From Branchiostoma floridae (Eukaryota; Chordata; Leptocardii; Amphioxiformes; Branchiostomatidae), in assembly GCF_000003815.2 (NCBI RefSeq), contig NC_049989.1, forward strand, positions 18,134,684 to 18,198,683: 64,000 nucleotides of DNA, in the 5' to 3' direction. The translations under genes and the position numbers were made by a program. This document shows positions 41,094 through 50,974 of the stretch, piece by piece. The notes beneath the pieces are model-generated. The model did no database searches. It was not told where the DNA came from and saw nothing but the letters and a program-made list of their open reading frames with translations. The stretch's first letter is position 1, and each line of letters starts with the position of its first letter.

Positions 41094-42437
41094 ATGGATA
41101 GCAGTACCACCTACATCGACACAAGGATTGCCAACAACTTCAACCCCGACATCCTACCGCCCGGGGGATGGCACACCGCGGAGGTCTGTGGGGAGAGTAA
41201 GACCACACAGCAGCCTAGCGAGAGGATCTGGAACACCGTGCTTGTCACAGAGCCACCCGGATCCAGGGCCAGCCAACCCAAACAGCAAAAACAACAGCAG
41301 AGGGCACCCACAAAACCGCCAGAGCCGCCGGTTCTTACTCATCGCAACCCTCACGACCAGTTCTCTTTCGAAAAAATTAACAACTGGACGATCAGTCAGA
41401 TTGATGACTCAATGGGGAAGAGCAGTATGCGCCGGTCTTTCCCCCAAAAGGCCATCGTAGAGCCGTCAGCTGTTCAGGCTGCTCCAAGCCCTGCCAGCTC
41501 TGCACCTTTCCCTCAAAGCCCTCCCCCATTGAATGACAAGAAATTACGCTTTTCCTTGTCCGACGAGATGAAGGAAAAGTTGTCCAGATCATACGAAAAC
41601 ATCCCTTTCGATCCCGATGATGACCGTCTGCCTGCCCCAGGTGGAATACAGGCTGTCTCCTTCAATGCCGAGAAACTGCAAGGTTGGACTATCATGAACT
41701 TAAGGGAGACTCCCCTTCCCTACGAAATGCTTGAGAAAGAGAACCAGATTCCGGGAGAAATGTTCATCACCTACGTCGAAGATGGAAAGCTGAAGATCGT
41801 CTTCCTTCAAAAGCAGACCAACATTTTGCAGAAGGAATATGAAAAAGACATCATCCGGTTAGATGAGTACAAAAACCAAAACGGGGTTCACAGCAACGGA
41901 GAAAGTGCCAACAGCAATGGGCAGAAGAGTTTCTCAGAGTCGAGTCAGTTCATTGAGGACACAAGGAGAGAGTCACAAACCATCAATGGTTATGCACCTT
42001 CTAAAGGGTTGGTAAACTATGGGGACTCAGGCAAGCTGGTCCAAACAAACAACAACCGAAGGGAGTCCCAGGTCAGCAATGCCAGCAACGATGGTCCTCC
42101 AAAGGGCTTATTAAAGCACCAGGATTCAATGATGATGATCCAACCAGCCAACAACAGGAGGGAATCCAATAATAACGTTGTGGTCACCATTGGCCCCGCG
42201 GAAAGCTCTTCAAACCGTAGGGAATCAGTCCAAATGGTCCAACCAAATGATGGCAGGAGAGATTCGCAATTGAATGGCACCACCAACGGCTTTCCAGACC
42301 AGAAAGAGCCAGTCAACAGGCCGGAATCGCACTTCAGCTTGGCAGGGAGTGTTAAGGACTGGAGCTTGGAGCCGAGGGATGGTGAGCAGACAACACAGGG
42401 TGTGCCGAGCACATCAACTGCTGGGGCAGAACAACAG
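41094..42437 (+). CDS. Gene 2 exon 1: WT/PGEM-motif protein
   Basis: Start ATG at 41094 (CATCATGG) is preceded by an in-frame TAA at 41085-41087; no phase-0 acceptor with a pyrimidine tract lies between, so this reads as a true first coding exon rather than a continuation of gene 1. The donor CAG|GTGAGT ends 448 codons, phase 0. The protein starts MDSSTTYIDTRIANNFNPD, has a Gln/Pro-rich stretch, then FSFEKINNWTI (about 41363), then a longer module FNAEKLQGWTI ... PGEMFITYVEDGKLK (41665-41800) matching gene 1. After this come four ~31-residue repeats opening RRES/RRDS (41961-42330), with R-R-x-S basophilic kinase consensus sites, and SVKDWSLE near the end. Function unknown; phosphorylated scaffold is an inference. 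Confidence 0.85.
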
Positions 42438-43481
42438 GTGAGTCACAAAGTTCAGTTCATTTCAGTTCGTCCTCGTTGCACGGTTCCACAAATGATGCTG
42501 TTCCAGAGAAACGTTATAATGCAGGTCAACTCGCCCTAAATCCAACTCGACGCCAACATCAAGTGGCCCCATATTTTCATACAGACTCACTCCTAAAGTT
42601 AAACTCAAGTATCCCACTTTTAAAGTTTTATGTACATGCTCCTAAAAGCTTAATATGTGCATTTTCCCTTGCCATTGATGCATCAAGCTTTTCATTATTA
42701 CATTGTATAGTATAGTACATGTGTATTAAGTAATATAGAGTTGCCATTAACTTGAATGGTGTGAAAGCCATTCAAAATTACATGATATTCCATAAAACTT
42801 AGTAGTATCAGCCCTAACCCCAAAGTTGAAGCAGCCTGATTCAAAGGGATACTGAGAAATTGTTTGTTGAAGCCTTCGGGCAGTTTTGTCAGTACAAAAG
42901 GAAAGGAATGAGGTCCAAGCTGGTGATAAATTATGAAAAAAAACTATAGGTGTTTATGAACCAAAACAAAATGAAACCCGTATTCAGCTACATTACATCA
43001 TATATTGTCATTGGAACAACTCTGGTTTGGAACATAGAAGCGTAAGTTGAAGTTATCCAGAAATTAAGAAGTTATTTTAGTTGTAGAGGCTCTTTTCAAA
43101 GCAGGTACACCTGGGGGGTATGTGCTGATGTCTATTGTATTTATCTATGTGACTAACTTGTTTGTCCTGAATCAAAGATTATCAGGTCATTCTTCTTTTA
43201 AAGATGTAAATGCTTAGCCTGAGTAACATACTCTGTAGTGACTGCTGGCTCAATACTTTCATTGGCTATTCTTCGAGCCAGCGAAGGTATTTAGAAAGCA
43301 GTCAGTACAAAGGAGAGTACTCAGGCCAGTAAACGCTCTTTCCGGTGTATAGCTACGAAGTACATAGTATCAATTGTCGTTATCACAAAAACATTATCAT
43401 GTAATACTATATAGTCTCAACAAGCAAGATTTAACAATGAAGCGCATTAACTAACCTTCTGGTTTTCTTTTTTTTAAATAG
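42438..43481 (+). other. Gene 2 intron
   Basis: GTGAGT to TTTTTTTTAAATAG, 1,044 bases, phase 0. An imperfect inverted repeat with CCTGAGTA ends lies at about 43216-43326. Nothing else is recognised. Confidence 0.8.
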
Positions 43482-44504
43482 GAGGAGACCCCGCCTGTGG
43501 CTACTCAAGTGTTGGTGAATGGCCAGCACTACTACGTCACAAAGGAGGACAATGCAGAGGCCCCGAGGTCTACCTTACGGAAGATCGATTCCAGCCCACC
43601 ATCCACCATTCATCCCGTCAGTGGACCAGAACAACCGACTGGACCTCCCGACCGCCCGCCACCCTCGTACGAAGTGCTAGACACAGTGCCCAAGCTGCCC
43701 CTGGAAGACAACGGCAGGAGGAGGGAGTCAGATGTCTCCAGCGTGATGTCGTCTGTACGAGCTTCCATCAGCGCCACGGATGACGTGCTGGTACAGGTAA
43801 CAAAGGGGGAGGGGAAGTCGCTCCACGTGAACGTACGACCGCCCGAGGGTATGTCGGCAGGGGACATCGAACTGGACCTAGACCTGGCTGTTCTCAGTGA
43901 CAGCGAAGAGAAAGAAGTGATCGCAGATCTGGAGGCAATAGCAGCGGAAGAATCAAAGGCGGAACACAGGAGGGAAGAACCAATAGCAGAGGAGCTTGGA
44001 GAAGGGCAAACCAGTCTGGAGTACAGAAGAGAAGAACCAATCATTGAGGAGCTAGGAGAAGAACAACTGATTGTGGCAGATAGAAGGGAAGAAGATCCTC
44101 CAAGACTTGAAGACCAGTTAAAGGAAATATTAAGGAAGGACGAAGCAGGAAGCGTTAAGAGCAGCGCGAGCAAGGAAAGCCAAAGAAAGAAGAAGAAGGC
44201 GCAGATGAAGGGATCGACAAGGAGCAATGGCGTGGAAAGTGTCACCAGCAGCATCAACAGTGAGAACCACAGGAACACAGAGAAAAAGAAGATGAGATGG
44301 AGCAATCTGTCCCGCCAACAGAGGCAACCGCAGGCGCCAGTGGAAAACGGGGCAAGAGATGCCACCTCGACGGAGACCATAGATGAAGCTTCGCAGTCTT
44401 CGGGGAAGAGGGGTTACAAGAAGTCAAACAAATCAACAAATGGCCAAAGTGGTTTGGCAAGATTAACCAGTAAGTTTAAAAAGTCACAGAAAGATCAGCG
44501 ATAG
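43482..44504 (+). CDS. Gene 2 exon 2 (C-terminal half)
   Basis: The acceptor CTTTTTTTTAAATAG|GAG joins in phase 0 to exon 1, giving about 788 residues in total; the stop is TAG 44502-44504. The sequence starts EETPPVATQVLVNGQHYYV, then a Pro-rich stretch with PPPSYEV (a PPxY WW-domain ligand motif), another R-R-E-S site, an acidic predicted helix (DIELDLDLAVLSDSEEKE), three ~20-residue repeats with RREEP.(A/I)EELGE (about 43970-44100), and a lysine-rich end ARLTSKFKKSQKDQR. The basic C-terminus parallels that of gene 1. The antisense 256-codon frame (43610-44380) is a shadow. Confidence 0.87.
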   Translation, partial: EETPPVATQVLVNGQHYYVTKEDNAEAPRSTLRKIDSSPPSTIHPVSGPEQPTGPPDRPPPSYEVLDTVPKLPLEDNGRRRESDVSSVMSSVRASISATDDVLVQVTKGEGKSLHVNVRPPEGMSAGDIELDLDLAVLSDSEEKEVIADLEAIAAEESKAEHRREEPIAEELGEGQTSLEYRREEPIIEELGEEQLIVADRREEDPPRLEDQLKEILRKDEAGSVKSSASKESQRKKKKAQMKGSTRSNGVESVTSSINSENHRNTEKKKMRWSNLSRQQRQPQAPVENGARDATSTETIDEASQSSGKRGYKKSNKSTNGQSGLARLTSKFKKSQKDQR

Positions 44505-45715
44505 TGAGGCAATGTACAACCCCACCGTAATCAGAAAAGTCAAACACAACAAAGTTAAACACAACTGTTTACAGTTGCTCCTGTGGTCTGACAGGTTTGT
44601 TTGATTCATTTTATCTTTGTAATGTGCCCTCAACAATAGACCTTGTTGATTTCCAAGGAGCCCAGTCTTACTGGAGCATCTTGAATTTTTTCAGTTATTT
44701 TACAAATAGAATAGATACATAATTTACCCATTTACATTGTATATACATAATGTACAAGTTAAAGTACAATGTACTATTACTGTTACTGTGTGTACTACTT
44801 AGTCTTCAGCATCAGTCTCAGTTACCAATGAAAAGTGATAAGTTTATTTCAAATTCTTGCCCAAGGGCTAATTGCAGGTGGATTTTCTAAACATAGTCTC
44901 AACAAAGTCTCAGGTAACACATAATTATAGAAATGCAGTGGTTAGGTCTACTCTAGCCTAAAAAGCTCCAGAACTTATTGGATTTGACTTCTTTTTCTGA
45001 GACAGTGGATTTAATTAAGACAGTGGCTGACTCTTTATTATAAAGAATTAATCCAATTGTTTGAGTGATTATGTATCACGTAATGTTCTACTGGATGTGT
45101 AACCTACATCAACAGATCAGTTAAGATGTCCCACACGTCATAACCAATGTTTGTCTGTGATGAAGCGATTGACGCTAGTTTCTGTTTAGCTGCTTATTAG
45201 TCGTATTACCCGGCAGAAACTTGAGAAAGTTAGACTTTGAATAAGTACGTAATATTTGGATATGGATTTGTAAAGATACAGAATCTGACATGTTTTGCAT
45301 GATTTAAATATCTTGTAATGTAAAAAAAACCAATTATTTCATGTAGTTCTTTTTTTTTGTAAACCAGAGATATGGACTAATCTATCCTGGAATTGAAAAA
45401 AAAAGCAAGGATGAATTGAGACTACATTTTTTTTACTATGATTTGCAAGCTAAAAGCTAACAGTCTTGCATGTGAAGTTGGCATTTTTACTTCTCATTTG
45501 AACACATCTATAATAGGACTTTCAACAAATGAGGTATTATGTACACATGGATTTGATATGTTTGTTTCACAGTATAATCCAAATTATCTGCACATTATTA
45601 TGATTTTGCCAAATCTGTTAATATCTTATCAGTACTTAAAACAGTGTTTGTATAATACTAAAATCTTATGTTTCAGGAATTGTGGGAATGAATAAATTGG
45701 TTTAACTTCAAATGT
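44505..45715 (+). other. Probable 3' UTR of gene 2
   Basis: AT-rich, non-coding. AATAAA at 45691-45696 is a plausible polyadenylation signal about 1.2 kb after the stop. Confidence 0.5.
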
Positions 45716-45723
45716 CTAAAGTT

Positions 45724-45815
45724 TGTCAATGGTGCCTGCTTAGGGATTTGAACCCAGAACCTTAAGGTTGTAAGTCAAAAACCTTAACCCAAAGGATCAT
45801 CTTGCCACCTTTGGT
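45724..45815 (-). repeat. tRNA-like SINE or tRNA pseudogene
   Basis: Read on the minus strand it has a D-arm-like GGCAAGATGATCC, an anticodon-like stem AAGGTT/AACCTT, and a T-arm GGGTTCAAATCCC, closing with GCAGGCACC. The anticodon loop is too long (about ten bases) for a working tRNA. Confidence 0.5.
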
Positions 45816-46993
45816 TGATTATAACTTCAATCTATAGAAGTCACTATCAATGATGATGGATTCTGTGGTGTCTAATGATGATATTCTATATTGTGATATA
45901 GAATTATACATAACGTTATATTGAAATGTGACTCAGAATCTTTTCGAAAAAGTCATCCTAGATCTCCAAAGTGGAACAACCTGTTATGTATGAAACCTTT
46001 CGATAGTCGCATCAATGAGCTAGATACGTATCCGTGTCTCAACACTCACTGGTCACACCAACAATGACTTGCACTTCCTGCCACCATTGCCAGAGGGGGT
46101 TTGTGTCTGTGTAACTCAACTGGAAGAGGTGTCTTATTTTCTATATAAACAACCTTTCATAGTTTTGACTGAATAGCTGGAATCTACGAAGACAAAGTGT
46201 TTGCTAAGGAATCCCTTCGTATTTCAAGTAGAATCAAGTGGGTCTATCTGACTTTCAGCAGACCAAGTTGACAAGTGCTCACCTCAGACCACCTTTAACC
46301 TAACAAATTAATGATCATAATTGAATTTTGCCAGACATTCATCAAAGACTTTATACTTTATGATTATGCCCCTAAATTTGAGTTATGCACCTTATGACTT
46401 GGTGATGCTCAAAACTTATTGATCACCCCTTGTGGAAATGTCCTTGGTCCAACTCGACAAACGCATTCTATATTGAGCGAAATGTGTATTCCCAGGGGAA
46501 GTCCTTTTGTATTGTGTTGTAATTGTAAATGATGTAATTGTTGCTGTCTGAAAGTGCAAAAAACTGACCTTGATATACAGGTTAATGGACTATGATGTGC
46601 CATTTCTTATCATATTCAGTTGTCAGTGCAGACAACCACAGGCTAAGAGGTGATGTATCATTTGTGATGACATGTGCATAATGTCAGTGTTACTTACCAG
46701 GAAATGATATAGAATCAACGAAGGCTTTTTAATGGGACAGTAGAAAAAGAAAAGAATAGTCATGTATTCAAGTTCCAATCAAGTAATCATGAACCCAGAA
46801 TTAAGATAATGTGAAAACCTTCTTTCCAGGCTCCTCCTCCTCCCCTGCAAATAAGTCCCTGCAAAAATTAATTGATTTACAGTAACAATGATATGAACTG
46901 AAATCAGAACCCAGCTTTAGAATTTTTAATCCAATCCAAATTATCTGTAAAGCTGACATAATATTAATTATGCAGTCAACCAAGTACTAGTAG
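45816..46993. other. Gene-free stretch
   Basis: No gene or clear repeat is visible. Confidence 0.6.
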
Positions 46994-46997
46994 TTAA

Positions 46998-48082
46998 CCC
47001 TCTCAGCACGAGAAGCCACTATCATGGCTTTCCCATAGGACACGAGAAGCCACGATCGTGGCTTCAGGTTTAATTCCGGCGGGAAATTCAAACTGACTAC
47101 TGTGAAATGGGAAATTTGGCATAGTCTGCCAATCAGGATGCTTGTATCTTTGACCAACCAGAAGGGATCTAGCATTTGAGCCCTGTTTCTGAGGCCTCCA
47201 GCGTGTGTTTTGGCTTCAGTTTTCTACAGGTTTATTTAGTAAATTTAGCAGAAATGGAGACAGTTTGGTGGATAATTTTGTTGGAGGCTTACAGGAGTGA
47301 TGACAGGGAAATCCTTGAGGGACAGCAAGGCAAACACCCAGCTGTTTTTGTTGAGATCAAATGAGCTGATATCACGTGTCTAATGAGTTCTACATGCATG
47401 CTTCCTTGTTGTTATTCTTGGGGCAGAAGGAGGTCCAGGTCAGGTCAGATAGGTCACTGGTCCAAATTGACATTTTATATACTCTGATACCTGTTTCTCT
47501 ACCCAAGTCATAGTAAATGGATTTATTTGACTCCCTGATATGTGGAGAACATCCAGAAAAAATAATTTGCCATTTAGCACAAGGCATATTCATTATTTTA
47601 ATAGTACAACTACAGGTGTGGGGAGGGGGGCACAACTGTTTATTGGGGTAACATTTGTTTGTCAACACTGAACTTATTTGAAATCATGCTTTGATTTTTA
47701 GTTTTTGGTCATTCTAACAGCATACCAGCGTTGTGTATATCTGGTTGAGTATTTCTACATAGTTTTATGATAAATGACACAAAAAACTCAGCCCCTAGCC
47801 AAATGTTTTCTTTTGTGAAACTTTTTTTGGGAGTGATGCAAATGTGTTTTTGAGTGGTTTCCATGACGATTGCTGTCCTCAGATTGATGGTATGATATTT
47901 ATTTTGCTTGTTTTGGAAAGGCCATTCTGTGAGCTTTCCAGCAATATATAGTTTTCCTAATCTACTCCTTACATAACAGCTGTAATAATAATACACAAAA
48001 AGTACTAATTGACACCTGTATAGACTGAAATTATATGTCGTATATGGTATACAGGAAAAAATTTTATGACGTGTTGAGAGGG
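46998..48082. mobile_element. piggyBac-like non-autonomous transposon
   Basis: Flanked by TTAA at 46994-46997 and 48083-48086, the canonical piggyBac target duplication. Termini CCCTCTCAGCACG and CGTGTTGAGAGGG are inverted repeats with one mismatch. A sub-terminal direct repeat CACGAGAAGCCAC (two copies) and the perfect palindrome GAAGCCACGATCGTGGCTTC (about 47047-47066) lie at the left end. No transposase frame remains in the 1,085 bp. Confidence 0.8.
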
Positions 48083-48087
48083 TTAAA

Positions 48088-48490
48088 AGATTAGAAAGTT
48101 TTTCGCAAACAGTAGCCTTTTGTTATAAATTTTCTTTATATTGAATGTGACAGGTTTACCTGACAAAAACAGCTTCTCGTACTCTCTAACTCAATGACAT
48201 CATGCTCATAGAAAAGAATACTTTGTTGTCATAAATCACTAATAAGGTAAACCCTTTGCACCTGAGTCATACCTGCAATTCATTCAACACTGTAGATAAA
48301 AGTTAAAAAGTTTTTTCACAAACATTTACCCTTTTGTTATGTGAATGTGACAGGTTTTCCTGTCAAAAAACAGCTTCTCTTACTCTCTTACTCAATGACA
48401 TCATGCTCATAGAAAGGAACACTTTGTTGTCATAAATCACTAATAAGGCAAGAATCTGCACCTGAGTCTTACCTGCCATTCATACCTGTC
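48088..48490. repeat. Tandem duplication, ~210-bp unit
   Basis: Two copies share GAATGTGACAGGTTT, CAATGACATCATGCTCATAG and TTGTTGTCATAAATCACTAA, then TAAGG and CACCTGAGTC, starting near 48090 and 48302. The first copy directly abuts the right end of the piggyBac-like element. Confidence 0.8.
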
Positions 48491-49498
48491 TGATGCATTG
48501 TCTGGCTTCCCTTGGGAGAACAATAGGTGGATCACCATGACAAAATACACCCCACCTGTGCCGTCTTGACTGAGCCAATCATGACCCCCTAGGCTATACA
48601 GAAAAGTCACCTGACCAGATCTTGTTGGAATCCTTTGTTCTGAGACAAGCTCTGTGTTTATGAGCTGAAAAGTTATTTGCAGCCAAACTATGGCAGGAGT
48701 GCTGTCAGCCAAAAATAAATGGCTGGGGAGTTTATTTGCTGGAAGTAAAGTAAGACAAAGGGAAACAGAAAATAAGGTAAGACTTATTATTTAGCTCATC
48801 ACTATACAGACAATTGTTTTTACTTTGGATACTAGTAAGTGCTTCAACTAAGTGGATAAGTGCTTTGCTTCTTACTGCTTACTCACATTTTGTCAAGAAG
48901 CTTTCATGAAGAGTTGTTTTGGGTACAGAAGAGGAATCTTTAATTTGCAGCTGAAAATGTAACCATTACTCTTACAGTCATAGCATAATTTTATCAAGGA
49001 GCTTTCATCAACTACTGGCTTTTATTAAACCAACAGTATTGTATAGAGTTTAGTGTGCATAGTTATATATATATTGCTTTACTAGATTTAGTTCTTTACA
49101 ATTCAATTTGGTAGATATATTATTCAACTGGCATTGTGAAGAAGTCAAATTGAATTGTCTTACAATAAACTTCTAACTTCTACTTTTTTGTACAGTATTA
49201 TAAACTTTGAATGCAATAAAGCCAAAAATAGGAAACCATGCATTTACAAACTTTAGCTTTAATTGAGTAAACTTGTGTAAACAAGTCTATTTTTCAAAAG
49301 CTGCAAACTATTGATAATAGTACCTCTTGAATCTTGAAGAGATGTGACCAATTTTGACAGCAAGTCAAAGAATTTTGTCCTTTCATTGTCTATCACGTTG
49401 ACTGTAACCACATTATGTTTATGAAATGTTTCTGGTGTTTGGTCTCTAAGTCCTATATTAGCTTATCAGGAACTCAGCCAAACCAGTCGATTACTATT
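48491..49498. other. Gene-free stretch
   Basis: No gene or transposon is recognised between the tandem duplication and the LTR. Confidence 0.55.
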
Positions 49499-49931
49499 TG
49501 TGAGCCGTGTTTATTCAACCTATGCTAAACTCAAGTAACATATAATACAATGTGTTTCACTTAGGACTACAGCAAGTTACAGTTACAGGATACAGGTCTA
49601 GGATAATGATACAGAGAGCTAAGTATATTTACAGAGAGAGTTGGTCTAACTTACTAACTAGTACACAATCCAACAGAGGGACGAAGCCCTACTTAAACAA
49701 CCTCACCTGAGTCCTTGGGGCACCGACTGACTAAATCTCTTCATACACTCTCTAAGGTTAACTAGCATGACAATAGGTTGTATAACTCCGCCCATCACAG
49801 GTAAGCTGGTTGGATGCTGTCGGCATCCAGCCAATCAGGGATTGCCTAATATGCCAATGTAAGCTCCTCCTCATATGGTCTAGACAGTCATTACCTAATT
49901 ATCTCATATGTCAAAGGTCATGGCCGTTACA
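49499..49931 (-). repeat. 3' LTR of Gypsy element
   Basis: Read on the minus strand it starts TGTAACGGCC and ends GGCTCACA, the usual TG...CA. A polypurine tract (GGTGAGGGGGAGGTAG) lies immediately before it (49932-49947 on +). Inside are an inverted CCAAT box in CTGATTGGCTGG, a hairpin around GGATGC/GCATCC and AATAAA close to the end. About 433 bp. The left boundary is by motif; no matching target duplication was found. Confidence 0.75.
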
Positions 49932-50050
49932 CTACCTCCCCCTCACCGAACATTTGTCCTCAAATGTTAAGATACCATAACATTACAAGGGAGGTGTAAC
50001 AAAAATACAACAGGTTGATATAAAATAACAAAAGTGGGTACCATCAGTCA

Positions 50051-50260
50051 TATATCATTATCTAGCTCTCTGTGACCAATCAGACTGCTCTCACCAGCCA
50101 TTGGTCGCTCACATTCCGCATATGGTCCATACAATACAAAAATTTCAGCATAGTACATACAGATATTCAACATTATCTAAATCTCTGTGACCAATCAGAC
50201 TGCTCTCACCAGCCATTGGCCACTCACATTCCGCACATGGTCAATACAATACAAAAGTTC
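50051..50260. repeat. Tandem duplication in retrotransposon 3' region
   Basis: Two copies of an ~85-bp segment (TCTCTGTGACCAATCAGACT, GCTCTCACCAGCCATTGG, CACATTCCGCA) about 119 bp apart, between the pol stop and the 3' LTR. Confidence 0.8.
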
Positions 50261-50974
50261 AGCATAATACAGATATACATATACATATTATTAAGCAATA
50301 CATACGCAATACGTCAGCAATGCATAAGCAATAATCATGTGACACAACATTGGTTTTATTACACTGTGTCTGATACAGACAAAAATTTACATGTGTGCTT
50401 CGCAAGAGACAAAATTCCAACGTGTACGGCGGTGACAGGTGCATAACAGACGACAAGGCAGCCAGACACACCAGAAGCAGAGAAGGCATGTAGAATCCCA
50501 TGTATACTACCTGGTCAATCACTTAAACTTGTCCGTCATTACCCGAATAAACACCTAAGTAACCTTAACACATACTCACTGGCATGGGGAGAGATTTACT
50601 GCTAATCACCTTTGAGATTAGATACTCAAATCCCCATCCAATTCCTCGAGAGATGGACACGCAGCACGCAGACGACACCAGCAGGAGACTTGAGCTCGCC
50701 TACATTGGCTACGGCGTGAAAACAGAAAACGTGTATACCTACCCATCCTCTCAGCTCAGCTCCGGAGTTCCATCCGTACTTAATACTAAAGAAAATCTTC
50801 ATATAACCTTAACTTCCGGGGGACCTAGCCACGGTGATTTACAGGCAAAACAGGACCCAACACACAATCTACAACAACCAATGCACCAGCACACCCAGCC
50901 GAAAGATTTGCACCATCAGAACCGCAAGACAAGAAGTGGTCTGTCTTTGCTTAGCACAACTTAACAATAACACA

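Noticed and set aside
40996-41460. 154-codon frame starting before gene 2
   Set aside because: It overlaps gene 2 exon 1 in another frame; only the 41094 frame holds the WTI and PGEM motifs and joins exon 2 in phase.
43610-44380. 256-codon antisense frame
   Set aside because: It is the complement of gene 2 exon 2, whose frame is supported by splicing and motifs.
45724-45815. Functional tRNA gene on the minus strand
   Set aside because: T-arm is good but the anticodon loop is too long and the acceptor stem does not close.
50072-50964. Plus-strand frames next to the retrotransposon
   Set aside because: They lie in its 3' non-coding region and partly in a tandem duplication; no motif or start context supports them.
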